Shown: positions 1 to 9,400, numbered from the stretch's first letter. The stretch: 64,000 bases of DNA from Streptomyces malachitofuscus (GCF_014650055.1 NZ_BMUF01000001.1:659640-723639); one strand, 5' to 3'. Numbers and translations are program-made. The notes: generated from the letters alone by a model not told the origin.

Positions 1-391
1 GCGAGGGACAGGCGACCATCGTGGTGCGGATCATGCCCGTGCCGTACTCCGAGGCGGTGGTCAGCACGCCCAGCGTGATGATGCACATGGCGCCCAGCAG
101 CAGTCCGAAGAAGCCCAGGGACAGCGGGCTCTCGCCGCCCAGGTCCGGGTCGGAACTGGCGACCACGGCCCCGGTCAGCAGACCGATGCCGACCACCAGC
201 AGGACGAACACACCCAGCGTCCACATCGTGGAGCGCACGGACTTGATCTTCGTCCACTCGGAGGTGAGCGCGTGCCCGAGGTGCGTGCGCACCACCGGGA
301 TCGGCGAGGTGTAACCGGGGTACGGGGAGTTGGGCGCCGCCTGCCAGTCGGGTGCGGCGCTCTGCGGCATCGGGGGCGGGGGCGTGCTCAT
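1..391 (-). CDS. ABC-2 type transporter permease, 5' part only (runs off the left edge)
   Basis: Read by hand on the minus strand from an ATG at 391. The first ~130 residues are a Pro/Gln-rich cytoplasmic leader (MSTPPPPMPQSAAPDWQAAP), then LTSEWTKIKSVRSTMWTL leading into a first membrane segment (GVFVLLVVGIGLLTGAVVAS), a second (SLGFFGLLLGAMCIITLGVL) and the motif SEYGTGMIRTTMVA. The same SEWTKI...SEYSTGMIR pattern occurs in the second permease at 1764-2537, so the two are paralogues of the ABC-2 family (PF01061/PF12679-like). The ATG overlaps the stop of the upstream ATPase gene (ATGA), which implies translational coupling. The substrate cannot be told; such pairs usually export drugs, lipids or peptides. 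The 3' end lies outside the window. Confidence 0.85.
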   Translation of the reverse strand, partial: MSTPPPPMPQSAAPDWQAAPNSPYPGYTSPIPVVRTHLGHALTSEWTKIKSVRSTMWTLGVFVLLVVGIGLLTGAVVASSDPDLGGESPLSLGFFGLLLGAMCIITLGVLTTASEYGTGMIRTTMVACPS

Positions 392-1644
392 CGGGCGTCC
401 TCGGGCTTGGTCAGGTCGGCGGCGGGGGCGGACGGGGGCGCGGCGGCCGACGGCGCGGCCGGAGCCGGGCCCTGCGGCGCCTGCGGAGCGGACTGCGCGT
501 ACGGGTTGGGTGCGGGGGCACCCGGGGCCGCCCCAGGGGCGCCCGGAGCGCCGTAGGGGCCCGCGGGGGCCTGCACCGGAGCACCCTGCGGGGCCGGAGC
601 CGGGAAGGGCTGCCCGCCCTGCTGCGGCGGCGGAGGCGCGTACCAGCCGGGCTGGCCCTGCCCCGGAACCGGCATCGGCGGCTGCATGCCCGGCGGCAGG
701 GGCTGCTGGAGCCCCGCCTTCTGGTCGATGGTCGACCGGTAGTCGACGGCGCCCTGCGTCATCCGCATGTACGCCTCCTCCAGCGACGCCTGGTGCGGCG
801 ACAGCTCCCACAGCCGCACGTCGCTGTCGTGGGCGATGTCACTGATGCGCGGCAGCGGCAGTCCCGTCACCCGCAGCGCGCCGTCCTGCTCCGGCAGCAC
901 ATGGCCGCCGGCCTCGGTGATCGCGGCGGACAGCTTCTCGCGCTGCTGCGGCTCGGAGTCCGGCGTGCGCACCCGCGCGAAGTCGGCGGAGTTGGCGGAG
1001 ATGAAGTCCGTGACGCTCATGTCGGCGAGCAGCTGTCCCCGGCCGATGACGATGAGGTGGTCGGCGGTCAGCGCCATCTCGCTCATCAGATGGGAGGAGA
1101 CGAAGACCGTGCGGCCCTCCGCGGCCAGCGACTTCATCAGGTTGCGCACCCAGAGGATGCCCTCGGGGTCCAGGCCGTTGACGGGCTCGTCGAACAGCAG
1201 CACCTGGGGGTCGCCGAGCAGCGCGGCGGCGATGCCGAGCCGCTGGCCCATGCCCAGGGAGAAGCCCTTCGACCGCCTGCGCGCCACGTCGTGCAGGCCC
1301 ACGACCCCCAGCACCTCGTCCACGCGGCGGGCCGGGATGCCCGACAGCTGGGCCAGGCTCAGCAGGTGGTTGCGGGCGGACCGGCCGCCGTGCACCGCCT
1401 TGGCGTCCAGCAGCGCACCGACCTGACGGGGGGCGTTGGGCAGCTTGCGGTAGGGATAGCCGCCGATCGTGACCTGACCCGCGCTGGGGTTGTCCAGGCC
1501 CAGGATCATCCGCATCGTCGTCGACTTGCCCGAGCCGTTGGGGCCCAGGAACCCGGTGACGGCGCCGGGACGCACCTGGAAGGAAAGGTTGTACACAGCG
1601 GTCTTGTCGCCGTACCGCTTGGTCAGGCCGACTGCCTCGATCAT
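388..1644 (-). CDS. ABC transporter ATP-binding protein with a Pro-rich C-terminal tail
   Basis: Nucleotide-binding subunit of an ABC-2 type exporter, partner of the permease that overlaps its stop codon. Walker A is GPNGSGKST near residue 40, the signature is LGMGQRLGIAAALLGDPQ, and Walker B is VLLFDEPVNGLD with a downstream SSHLMSEM switch region. After about residue 300 there is an unusual ~100-residue tail rich in Pro, Gly, Gln and Ala that the paralogue at 2543-3505 lacks; it may tether the ATPase or be a disordered linker. I chose ATG 1644 (MIEAVGLTKRYG) because it matches the paralogue's start; a GTG at 1653 adds three residues. 418 residues with this start. Function family is secure, substrate unknown. 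Confidence 0.9.
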   Translation of the reverse strand: MIEAVGLTKRYGDKTAVYNLSFQVRPGAVTGFLGPNGSGKSTTMRMILGLDNPSAGQVTIGGYPYRKLPNAPRQVGALLDAKAVHGGRSARNHLLSLAQLSGIPARRVDEVLGVVGLHDVARRRSKGFSLGMGQRLGIAAALLGDPQVLLFDEPVNGLDPEGILWVRNLMKSLAAEGRTVFVSSHLMSEMALTADHLIVIGRGQLLADMSVTDFISANSADFARVRTPDSEPQQREKLSAAITEAGGHVLPEQDGALRVTGLPLPRISDIAHDSDVRLWELSPHQASLEEAYMRMTQGAVDYRSTIDQKAGLQQPLPPGMQPPMPVPGQGQPGWYAPPPPQQGGQPFPAPAPQGAPVQAPAGPYGAPGAPGAAPGAPAPNPYAQSAPQAPQGPAPAAPSAAAPPSAPAADLTKPEDAR

Positions 1645-1763
1645 GCTCCGCACCCATCGAAAGGTTCAGGACAGCAGGGCGCACGCCCCCGTAAGGGTTA
1701 GGAGGATATCCGGGCGCTGACGGTTCCGCCCAAGGCCGGGTAAAAACCGGCCCCGGGCGCCAC

Positions 1764-2537
1764 TCACTGGGCGTCGCGCCTCTTCAGCAGCACGTAACCG
1801 CCCACGAGCGCGGCGGCCACCCACAGCGCCATGATGCCCAGCCCGCCCCAGGGGCCGTACGGGGTGTCGTCGTCCGGGGGCTGGACCACCTGCATGATCT
1901 TGCTGCCGGCCTGGTCGGGCAGGAACCGGCCGACCTTCTTCGTGGCGTCGACGTTGCCGAGGATGTTGGAGATCAGGAAGAAGAACGGCATCAGGATGCC
2001 CAGCGACAGCATGGGGGAGCGCAGCATCGCGGCGACGCCCATGGAGAACAGCGCGATCAGCGTCATGTAGAGACCGCCGCCGATGACCGCCCGCAGCACT
2101 CCGTCGTCGCCGATGGAGGCCTTGTGCTCGCCGAGCATGGCCTGGCCCAGGAAGAAGGTGGCGAAGCTGGTGGCCATGGAGACGACGAGGGCGAGGGCGG
2201 TGGCGACCGCGAGCTTGCTGAACAGGAAGGTGCCGCGCTGCGGCACGGCCGCCAGCGAGGCGCGGATCATGCCGGTGCTGTACTCGTTCGAGACCACCAG
2301 CACCCCGAACACGATCATCGCCAGCTGGCCGAGACTCATTCCCGCGAAGCTGATGAACGTCGGGTCGAAGGCCGCCCGGTCCTGCGCGCTCAGCGAGTCG
2401 AACTCGTTCCTCGACAGCGCCGAGATCAGCATGCCGAGCGCGATGGTGACCACCACCGCCAGCGACAGTGTCCACACGGTGGACGCCACCGACCGGATCT
2501 TGGTCCACTCCGACCGTACGACCTGCGTCGCCGTCAT
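1764..2537 (-). CDS. ABC-2 type transporter permease
   Basis: Membrane subunit, 257 residues from ATG 2537 (MTATQVVRSEWTKIRS). An upstream in-frame start at 2570 would overlap the preceding ATPase gene by 28 bases, so the later ATG, 5 bases after the ATPase stop, is preferred. About six hydrophobic segments are visible, for example VVVTIALGMLISAL, GQLAMIVFGVLVVS, ALVVSMATSFATFFLGQA and GGLGIMALWVAAALVGGYVLL. The motif SNEYSTGMIRASLAA marks the same family as the permease at the left edge. It pairs with the ATPase encoded just upstream (2543-3505), giving a second exporter beside the first, probably from a local duplication. Substrate unknown. Confidence 0.88.
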   Translation of the reverse strand: MTATQVVRSEWTKIRSVASTVWTLSLAVVVTIALGMLISALSRNEFDSLSAQDRAAFDPTFISFAGMSLGQLAMIVFGVLVVSNEYSTGMIRASLAAVPQRGTFLFSKLAVATALALVVSMATSFATFFLGQAMLGEHKASIGDDGVLRAVIGGGLYMTLIALFSMGVAAMLRSPMLSLGILMPFFFLISNILGNVDATKKVGRFLPDQAGSKIMQVVQPPDDDTPYGPWGGLGIMALWVAAALVGGYVLLKRRDAQ

Positions 2538-2542
2538 GCCGC

Positions 2543-3505
2543 TCAGCCCTTCGTCCAGCTCGCGCCCCACTGCTGCTGCGGGGGTGCGGGCGTGCCGGCG
2601 CCGGTGTGCGCGTGGTACTCCACCGACTCCGCGGTCAACTGCATGAACGCCTCCTCCAGGGAGGCCTGCTGCGGGCTCAGCTCGTGCAGCGTCAGCTGGT
2701 GGCGGGCCGCCAGCTCCCCGATGGCCTCGGCCGTGGACCCGTCCACCTCCAGCGCCCCGTCACCACTCTCCGCGGCCGTCATCCCGCCCCCGTGCAGCAC
2801 GTCCAGCAGCCGCTCCCGCTGCGGACTGCGCACCCTCACATACGAGCGTGAGTTGCGCTCGATGAAGTCGGCCATCGAGGTGTCGGCGAGCAGCCGGCCC
2901 TGCCCGATGACCACCAGATGGTCGGCGGTCAGCGCCATCTCGCTCATCAGATGGGAGGAGACGAAGACCGTACGGCCCTGGGCGGCGAGCGACTTCATCA
3001 GCGTGCGGATCCAGTGGATGCCCTCGGGGTCGAGCCCGTTGACCGGCTCGTCGAACATCAGGATGCGCGGGTCGCCGAGCAGCGCGGCGGCGATGCCGAG
3101 CCGCTGGCCCATGCCGAGCGAGAACCCCTTGGCCTTCTTCCGCGCCACCGCCGTCAGCCCGACCGCGTCCAGCACCTCGTGCACCCGGCGCGGCGGGATG
3201 CCGTTGCTCTGGGCGAGGCACAGCAGGTGGTTGTAGGCACTGCGCCCCGGGTGCACGCCCTTCGCCTCCAGCAGCGCCCCGATGTACGTCAGCGGGTTCT
3301 TGAGCCGGTGGTAGTGCGTGCCGTCGATCCGCACGTCCCCGGCGGTCGGGTGGTCCAGGCCCAGGATCATCCGCATGGTGGTCGACTTGCCGGCGCCGTT
3401 CGGACCGAGGAAGCCGGTGACGATGCCCGGCCGGACGGTGAAGGTCAGATTGTTGACCGCCACCTTCTCGCCGTACCGCTTGGTCAGCCCCTCGAGCTCG
3501 ATCAT
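2543..3505 (-). CDS. ABC transporter ATP-binding protein
   Basis: 320-residue ATPase of the second exporter pair. Walker A is GPNGAGKST, the signature is LGMGQRLGIAAALLGDPR, Walker B is ILMFDEPVNGLD, followed by SSHLMSEMALTADHLVV. It is close to the ATPase at 388-1644 over its first ~300 residues but ends in a short tail (HAHTGAGTPAPPQQQWG). First gene of a two-gene transcription unit with the permease at 1764-2537; a strong hairpin at 3528-3559 separates it from filP upstream, so it should have its own promoter in the short gap at 3506-3527 or read through from filP. Drug/lipid/peptide export is the usual role; the cargo is not evident. Confidence 0.9.
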   Translation of the reverse strand: MIELEGLTKRYGEKVAVNNLTFTVRPGIVTGFLGPNGAGKSTTMRMILGLDHPTAGDVRIDGTHYHRLKNPLTYIGALLEAKGVHPGRSAYNHLLCLAQSNGIPPRRVHEVLDAVGLTAVARKKAKGFSLGMGQRLGIAAALLGDPRILMFDEPVNGLDPEGIHWIRTLMKSLAAQGRTVFVSSHLMSEMALTADHLVVIGQGRLLADTSMADFIERNSRSYVRVRSPQRERLLDVLHGGGMTAAESGDGALEVDGSTAEAIGELAARHQLTLHELSPQQASLEEAFMQLTAESVEYHAHTGAGTPAPPQQQWGASWTKG

Positions 3506-3527
3506 GCGGCCACGCTAAAACGGGACA

Positions 3528-3559
3528 AAGCCCTCTGCCACCTCAGTGGCAGAGGGCTT
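3528..3559 (-). terminator. Rho-independent terminator after filP
   Basis: A perfect 14-bp inverted repeat (AAGCCCTCTGCCAC / GTGGCAGAGGGCTT) with a 4-base loop lies 20 bases after the filP stop. On the minus strand it is followed by TGTCCCGTTTTAG. It should end filP transcription before the ABC exporter genes. Confidence 0.85.
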
Positions 3560-3578
3560 CGCCGACGTGCGGTCGCCG

Positions 3579-4517
3579 TTACCGGGACTGCTGGGCCGGA
3601 ACCCCGCGGGAGATCGGCTCGTCCTCGGCGGCGGGCGCGCCGGTCGCGGCCACCGCGGCACCGGTGAGCGTCGCCAGCATCTCGCGGACGTTCGTCAGCT
3701 GGGCGTTGATGGAGTCGCGGCGGTTGGTCAGCGCCGCGAGCTCGCGCTCGGATTCCGAACGGATCCGGTCCGCCTTGGCGTTGGCGTCGGCCACGATGTC
3801 CTCGGCCTGGCGCTGCGCGGTCTCCACCGTCTGGCGGGCGCGGCGCTCGGCGTCGGTGCGCAGCTTCTCGGCCTCCAGGCGCAGCTGCTCCGCGCGGTGC
3901 TCGATCTCCGCCAGGCGCTTCTCGGCCTTGGCCTGACGCGAGGCCAGGTCACGCTCGGACTGCTCGCGGCGCTTGGCGAGGTTCGTCTCGAAGTCGGCGG
4001 CTGCCTGAGCGGCCTTGGCGCGGGTCTCCTCGAAGAGGGCGTCCGCCTCCTCCCGCTTGGACTGCGCGTCCTTCTGCGCCTCGGAACGCAGCTGGGACGC
4101 CTCGCCCTTGGCCTTCTCGACGATCCGGACGCCCTCGTCCTCCGCCTTGGCCTTGCGCTCGGCGGCGTACGACTCGGCGTCGTTGCGCACCTGCTGGGCG
4201 GCCGACTCGGCGAGCTCGCGGTGCTGCTCCGCCGCGCGCCGGGCCTCCTCGCGCAGGTCCTTGGCCTCCTCCTCGGCGAGTCGGAGGATCTTCTCCACGC
4301 GCGCGCCGAGACCCGCGTACGACGGCTCGGCGTCGTTGACCTGGGCCTGGGCGTTCTGCGTCTCGAGGTGGAGCTCTTCGATGCGCTTTTCCAGAGCGGT
4401 GATGCGGGCGAGAGCGCTGTCACGGTCGGAGACGAGCTTGGAGATACGTTCGTCCACCTGAGCGCGGTCGTACCCACGCCGCACAAGCTCGAAGCCGTAG
4501 GGGGAAGTGTCGCTCAT
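3579..4517 (-). CDS. filP: FilP, intermediate-filament-like coiled-coil cytoskeletal protein
   Basis: 312-residue protein, almost entirely Ala/Glu/Lys/Arg-rich heptads from about residue 15 to 285, with a short N-terminal head (SPYGFELVRRGYDRAQ) and a non-coiled C-terminus ending in GVPAQQSR. Length and the pairing with scy fit FilP of S. coelicolor (about 310 residues, SCO5396 by recall). FilP is known to form filaments that give hyphae stiffness and to interact with DivIVA and Scy at growing tips. It lies downstream of scy on the same strand with a 183-base gap that carries a weak hairpin, and is closed by a strong terminator. The N-terminal head resembles the DivIVA N-region only loosely, which is an inference. 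Confidence 0.92.
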   Translation of the reverse strand: MSDTSPYGFELVRRGYDRAQVDERISKLVSDRDSALARITALEKRIEELHLETQNAQAQVNDAEPSYAGLGARVEKILRLAEEEAKDLREEARRAAEQHRELAESAAQQVRNDAESYAAERKAKAEDEGVRIVEKAKGEASQLRSEAQKDAQSKREEADALFEETRAKAAQAAADFETNLAKRREQSERDLASRQAKAEKRLAEIEHRAEQLRLEAEKLRTDAERRARQTVETAQRQAEDIVADANAKADRIRSESERELAALTNRRDSINAQLTNVREMLATLTGAAVAATGAPAAEDEPISRGVPAQQSR

Positions 4518-4664
4518 GGGGTTCCTGTCGAATGAGACCGGTGAGGTGATAGGTGGAATCCTAGGGGCCGAAGCGCTGTGTCATCGAGCGGATGCACGTT
4601 TGATACGGAGAATGACACCCCTTTTGAGTGGCTCGCCGCCGGAAGGCTTGCCAAAGCCATGGTC

Positions 4665-4689
4665 AAAGCCCTCACCGTACAAGGGTTTT
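4665..4689 (-). terminator. Weak hairpin after scy
   Basis: AAAGCCCT at 4665-4672 and AGGGTTTT at 4682-4689 can pair with one mismatch just after the scy stop at 4701, followed on the minus strand by TTTGACC. The stem is short, so it may only attenuate read-through into filP. Confidence 0.35.
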
Positions 4690-4700
4690 GGTCTGGTTTG

Positions 4701-7700
4701 CTAGCTATCGGATGACTTGCCACCCGTACGGGTAGCACCCGCGGCGGCCCCCGCCTTGACCCCGTTGTCCTTGCCGCCCGCCGGTGCCTCGAAGGACTCC
4801 AGCGCCTCCAGCACGTCCTGCACGCGGGAGATCTCCGCGTTGATGTCCTCGCGGCGCCGCACCAGCACCTCCAGCTCGCGCTTGCCCTCCTCGACCGTGC
4901 GCCGCGCCTCGCGGACCGCCTCGGTCTTCAGCTCCTCGGCCTCCTTCACGAGCGTGGCCTTCTTCTGCTCCGCCTCCTTCAGCAGACCCTCGGCCTTCTT
5001 CACGGCGGCGATCCGCACCTTGCCCGCCTCGGAGTTGGCCTCGGACACGATCTCCTTGGCCTTGGCCTCCGCCTTGGCGAGCTGCTCCTCGGCGGCCTTG
5101 ATGAGCGCGTCGCAGCGGTCGCCCGTGGACTTCATCGTCTCCGCCGCCTCACGGCGGGCCCGCTCGTGCAGCTCCTCGATCTCACCGGTGATGCGGTCGC
5201 GCAGCTCCTCGGCGCGCTGCCTGATCTGTGTCGCGTCCCGGCGCGCGCCGACCAGCAGCTCGTCCGCGTCCGTACGGGCCTTCTCCACCCGTGCGTTGCC
5301 CTCGACGGTCGCCTCGGACACCAGCCGCTCGGCCTCGGTGCGGGCCGCACCGACCATCGTGTCCGCCTGCGACTCGGCGTCCGCCGTCGTCTTCTGCGCC
5401 TGCTGCTGCGCCTCGGTGAGCAGCTTGTCCGCCTCGGCGGTGGTCTCCGTGATGAGCGTGTCGACCTGCTCGGCCGCCTCCGAACGCCGCTTGTTGGCCT
5501 CCTTGCGGGCCTCGTCCAGCGTCCGCTCTGCCTCCTCGCGCGCGTTGGCCACCAGCCGCTCGGCCTCCGACTCCGCCTCGGACCTGACCCGCTCGGCGTC
5601 CTGACGGAGCCGCTCCGCGTGCGTCTGCGCCGACCCCAACGTCTCCGCGGCCTCGGCCCGCAGCCGCTCCGCGTCACCGGTCGCGTCCGCGATCAGCTTC
5701 TCCGCCTTGGCGACCGACTCGGAGCGCACCCGCTCCGCCTCGGCGGCCGTCTCGGTCCGCAGCCGGTCGGTCTCCGTGACGGTGTCCTCGGTGAGCCGCT
5801 CGGCCTCGCCGCGGGCCTCCGTGATGAGCGTGTCCGCCTGCGTCGCCGCGTCCGAACGGATCCGGTTGGCGTCCTCGCGGGCCTCCGCCCGGGTACGCGC
5901 GGCGGCCTGCTCGGCCTCGGCGACGGCGTCCGACGCCTCCGTACGCAACCGCTGGGCGTGCTCGGACACCTCCGAGCGGATCCGCTCGGCCTCCGTGATC
6001 GCCTCCGAGACGGTGCGCTCGGCCAGCGACTTGGCGGCCTCCGTCTCCTCGTGCGCCTCGCGCCGCAGCCGGCCCGCGTCCTCGCTCGCCCGCTCCCGCT
6101 CCGCGTAGGCGTCGGCGCGGACCCGGTCCGCCTCCTCCTCGGCCTCGCGACGCGTACGGTCCGCCGCGTGGTCGGCGGCGGAGCGCAGCCCGGCGATCTC
6201 CTCCTGCGCCTGCTCGTGCAGCCCCGCGACGGAGTCCCGCACCTGCTGGGCGTGCTGCTCGGCCGCCGACACCATCTCCGTGGCGCGCCGGTCCGCCTCC
6301 TCGACCAGACGCACGGCCTCGGCCTGCGCCTCCTCCACGCGGGTGCGCGCCGATGCCAGCAGCTCCTCGCTCTGCTCGCGCGCCCGCTCGCGCTCCTGGT
6401 CGGCCTCCTGCCGGGCCGCGCCGAGGAGTTCCTCGGCCTCGCGCCGCCGCCGGGCCGCCTCCTCCTGCGCGGCGGCCAGGGTCTCGGACGCCTCCGCACC
6501 GATCCGCTCGGCCGCGGCCTGCGCCTCCGCGCGCATCCGGTCGGCGCTGTCCTGCGCCTCCGACTTCAGCCGCTCCGCCTCGGCCGCGGCCTCCGAACGC
6601 AGCCGTACGGCGACGGACTCGCCCTCCGCGCGGGAGGCCGACGCGTCGGCGGCGGCCTCGTCGCGCAGCCGCTCGGCCTCGGCCTCCGCCTGCTGCTGGA
6701 GCGCACGGATCCGCTCGGCGGCCTCGCTGCGCAGCCGCTCGCCCTCCTCGGCCGCCTCACGGCGGATCCGGCCGGCCTCCTCGCGCGCGTCGCTCAGCGC
6801 CTGCTCGGCGGCGGCGAGCCGCTCCTCGGCCTCCGTGTGCAGCCGGGTCAGTTCGTCCGCGGCCTCCGCGCGGCGGGCCTCGACGGCCCGCTCGGTCTCC
6901 TCACGCAGCTCGCGCGCGGCCCGCTCGGCGTCCTCCTTGAGCGCGTCGGCCTGCTCGACGGCCTCCGCGCGGTGCCGCTCGGCCTCCTTGCGCGTGCGGT
7001 CCAGCGTCTCCTCGGCCTGCCGACGCAGCGTGGTGGCGCGCTCGATGGCCTCGGTGCGGACCTTCTCGCTGTCGGTCTGCGCGGTGGAGCGCAGTTCATC
7101 GGCATCGGCCTTCGCCTTGGCGAGCAGCTCCTCGGCGGACTTCGCCGCCTCCTCGATCTGCGCCACGGCCTCCTTGCGGGCCTCCGCGCGGATCTTCTCG
7201 CCCTCGGCGACCGCATCCGCGCGCAGCTGCTCGGCCTCGCCGCGCAGCCGGCGCGCCTCCTCCTGGAGCTCGACCGTCTTGGCGCGGTACTCCTTGGTGT
7301 CGTCCTTCGCCGCGCCCTTGAGCTGCTGGGCGATGTCGTGCGCCTCCGCGCGCAGCCGGTCGGCCTCGGCCTCGGCCTCCCTGCGGATCCGCTCGGCCTC
7401 CTCGGCCGCCGCCTTCGTGGTCTGCTTGGCCTCCTCGGACGCCTTGTTGAGCACGTCCTCGGCGGTCCTGGCCGCCTTGGACAGCTGGGTGGCGGACTCC
7501 TCGGCGGTGAGCGTGCGAGCCTTCTCGGCGGCCTCCGCGACGATCTTCTCGGCCTCGGCGCGGGCGTCGGCGACCAGCTGCTCGGCGTCCGCCTTGGTGG
7601 TCTCGGCCTCCTTGGTGGCCTCGCTGACCAGCCGGGCCACCTGCTCCTTGGCGGTGCGCGTACGGGTCTCGTTGGCTGCCTCGGCGGAGGCGAGCGCCTT

Positions 7701-8582
7701 GGCGGCGGCCTCCTTGGCCTCGGCGACCACCTTCTCCGCCTCGGCGCGCGCCTCGCGCAGCGCGCTCTCGGCCTCCGACATGCGCTGCTCGGCGGCCTTG
7801 GCGAGCTCCTGGGCCTCGCGGCGGGCCGACTCCGACTCGGAGGCCGTGGACGTCCGCACCTGCTCGGCGCGCTCGGTGGCCTCCTGCGCCTCCGTGGTGG
7901 CGGTGGTCAGCAGCCGGTCGGCGTCCGCGCGGGCCCGGCGCAGCAGCTGCTCGGCCTCCGCGCGGGCCGACTCGGCCTCGCTCTGCAGCCGGCGACGGGC
8001 CTCGGCCGTCAGCCGCTCGGCCTCCTCGCGGGCGGCGGCCATGGCCTGCTCCCGCTCCGCGCGGGTCTCCTCCATGAGCCGGCGGGCCTGCTCCTCGGTG
8101 CGGGCCCGCAGCTGCTCCGCCCACGCCACGTTCTCGTTGACGTGCGACTCGACGGTCTGCCTGCGCTCGGCCAGCTCCTGATCGAGCTGCTGGCGCCGCG
8201 TCACCGCCTCCTGGTGCAGCTCCGCCTGCAGCCGGGCCGCCTGCTCCGCGTGCTCCTGGAGGATCCGCTGGGTCTGCGCCCGGGCCTGGCTCAGCTCCCG
8301 CTCGGCGTCCGCGCGGAGCTGGTCGGCCTGCAGCTGGGCGTTGCGCAGCAACTGCTCGGCCTGGTAGCCGATGTCGCCGCCGTCGTACGCGGGCCGGGAC
8401 ATGATGGTGCGCCGCGCCTCGTGCAGCTTGGCGCGCAGCACCTCGACCTGGTAGCCGAGGTCCTCGGCGTGCTGGATCGCCTTTTCCCGCTCGGTCTTCA
8501 GCCGCTTCATCTCGGCTTCGAACCGAGAGAGGTGGTCGACGTCAGCCGCCGGCTCTCGCTCCTGGCTCTCGTAGCCCCGCAC
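4701..8582 (-). CDS. scy: Scy, very long coiled-coil polar scaffold protein
   Basis: About 1293 residues from GTG 8582 (VRGYESQEREPAADVDHLSRF); a TTG at 8633 would add 17 residues. After an N-terminal region with EAEMKRLKTEREKAIQHAED, nearly the whole protein is repeated Ala/Glu/Arg-rich coiled coil with units such as AxxEAERLRxEA and SEAxxxAERVRSEA recurring hundreds of times. This is the hallmark of Scy (SCO5397), which is known to assemble with DivIVA and FilP into the tip organising centre and to control hyphal branching. The C-terminus, ending in GGKDNGVKAGAAAGATRTGG, leaves the coil. The repeated coding sequence produces very long spurious reading frames on the opposite strand. The repeat count is likely to vary between species. 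Confidence 0.92.
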   Translation of the reverse strand: MRGYESQEREPAADVDHLSRFEAEMKRLKTEREKAIQHAEDLGYQVEVLRAKLHEARRTIMSRPAYDGGDIGYQAEQLLRNAQLQADQLRADAERELSQARAQTQRILQEHAEQAARLQAELHQEAVTRRQQLDQELAERRQTVESHVNENVAWAEQLRARTEEQARRLMEETRAEREQAMAAAREEAERLTAEARRRLQSEAESARAEAEQLLRRARADADRLLTTATTEAQEATERAEQVRTSTASESESARREAQELAKAAEQRMSEAESALREARAEAEKVVAEAKEAAAKALASAEAANETRTRTAKEQVARLVSEATKEAETTKADAEQLVADARAEAEKIVAEAAEKARTLTAEESATQLSKAARTAEDVLNKASEEAKQTTKAAAEEAERIRREAEAEADRLRAEAHDIAQQLKGAAKDDTKEYRAKTVELQEEARRLRGEAEQLRADAVAEGEKIRAEARKEAVAQIEEAAKSAEELLAKAKADADELRSTAQTDSEKVRTEAIERATTLRRQAEETLDRTRKEAERHRAEAVEQADALKEDAERAARELREETERAVEARRAEAADELTRLHTEAEERLAAAEQALSDAREEAGRIRREAAEEGERLRSEAAERIRALQQQAEAEAERLRDEAAADASASRAEGESVAVRLRSEAAAEAERLKSEAQDSADRMRAEAQAAAERIGAEASETLAAAQEEAARRRREAEELLGAARQEADQERERAREQSEELLASARTRVEEAQAEAVRLVEEADRRATEMVSAAEQHAQQVRDSVAGLHEQAQEEIAGLRSAADHAADRTRREAEEEADRVRADAYAERERASEDAGRLRREAHEETEAAKSLAERTVSEAITEAERIRSEVSEHAQRLRTEASDAVAEAEQAAARTRAEAREDANRIRSDAATQADTLITEARGEAERLTEDTVTETDRLRTETAAEAERVRSESVAKAEKLIADATGDAERLRAEAAETLGSAQTHAERLRQDAERVRSEAESEAERLVANAREEAERTLDEARKEANKRRSEAAEQVDTLITETTAEADKLLTEAQQQAQKTTADAESQADTMVGAARTEAERLVSEATVEGNARVEKARTDADELLVGARRDATQIRQRAEELRDRITGEIEELHERARREAAETMKSTGDRCDALIKAAEEQLAKAEAKAKEIVSEANSEAGKVRIAAVKKAEGLLKEAEQKKATLVKEAEELKTEAVREARRTVEEGKRELEVLVRRREDINAEISRVQDVLEALESFEAPAGGKDNGVKAGAAAGATRTGGKSSDS

Positions 8583-8812
8583 TGCGCGGTCCCATCCGTC
8601 CCCTGGTCGCAAGTCTGGCCGAGCTCCGTCCAACCGCCGAACGGGGCCCCCGGGGGAATGGTGTCAGATCAACGGCGGAGCATGGGCTGCTGCCCCGCGC
8701 TCGCCCCCCGAAACCCGGACCCCGGCGATCCCGCCGCCAAAGACGACGGGACTCGGTCACCACGCATGGAGCGGCGACCAGACCCAACCCTACCGGCCCT
8801 TATGTACGTGGG

Positions 8813-9253
8813 TCAGTGCTCGGACGACTCAACGGGCGCCGAAGTGACCAGTTCTGTCAGTACGCCATGGCAGTCCTTGGGGTGCAGGAAGGTGATCCGT
8901 GACCCCATGGAGCCGCGCCGGGGCTCTTCGTACAGAACGCGTACGCCCTTCTCCTTGATGTCGGCCGACTCCGCGTCCACATCCGCCGTACCGAAAGCGA
9001 TGTGGTGGACGCCCTCGCCGTTCTTCGCCAGCCACTTGGCGACGGTGGAGTCCTCCCGGGTCGGCTCGAGCAGCTGCAGGTAGGAGGCCCCGCCGTCCGA
9101 GGTGTCGTTGATCTTGAGCATGGCCTCGCGCACGCCCTGCTCCTCGTTGACCTCGGAGTGGAACACCTCGAAGCCGTAGGTGGCCCGGTAGAACTCCACG
9201 GTCCTGTCCAGGTCGAAACAGGCGATCCCGATGTGGTCGATTCGCGTCAGCAT
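8813..9253 (-). CDS. mce: Methylmalonyl-CoA epimerase
   Basis: 146 residues, two paired glyoxalase/VOC modules. The N-terminus MLTRIDHIGIACFDLDRTVEF carries the first metal His (H7), with Gln and Glu ligands in YLQLLEP and a second His in HHIAFG; the C-terminal module ends HPKDCHGVLTELV, typical of the family. It interconverts (2R)- and (2S)-methylmalonyl-CoA, feeding polyketide extender units or succinyl-CoA. It is divergent from the thiolase at 9401 and close to meaB, and an acyl-CoA mutase (icmA) lies 10 kb away, so this end of the window is a short-chain acyl-CoA neighbourhood. Confidence is high from the pattern and size. Confidence 0.93.
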   Translation of the reverse strand: MLTRIDHIGIACFDLDRTVEFYRATYGFEVFHSEVNEEQGVREAMLKINDTSDGGASYLQLLEPTREDSTVAKWLAKNGEGVHHIAFGTADVDAESADIKEKGVRVLYEEPRRGSMGSRITFLHPKDCHGVLTELVTSAPVESSEH

Positions 9254-9400
9254 GGATTCAGTGCAGCGCCCCCGGGACGGTTACGCAACGTGCGCGCGAT
9301 CACACCGAAAGGCCGATGACGGGGTCCACCGCACGTCAGTACATTCGAAGTAAACCCTCGTTCACTCCTCGGCTGTGCAGCCGGAAGGGGATCGCAGCTC

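Noticed and set aside
4800..8500. Possible DNA tandem repeat or CRISPR-like array in scy
   Set aside because: The repetition is at the heptad/amino-acid level with varied codons; no fixed-length direct repeats with unique spacers.
5166..9083. A 1305-codon open frame on the plus strand across scy
   Set aside because: It is antisense to the coiled-coil gene; its Leu/Gly/Arg-rich product is the shadow of Ala/Glu/Arg codons in high-GC DNA and has no start or domain support.
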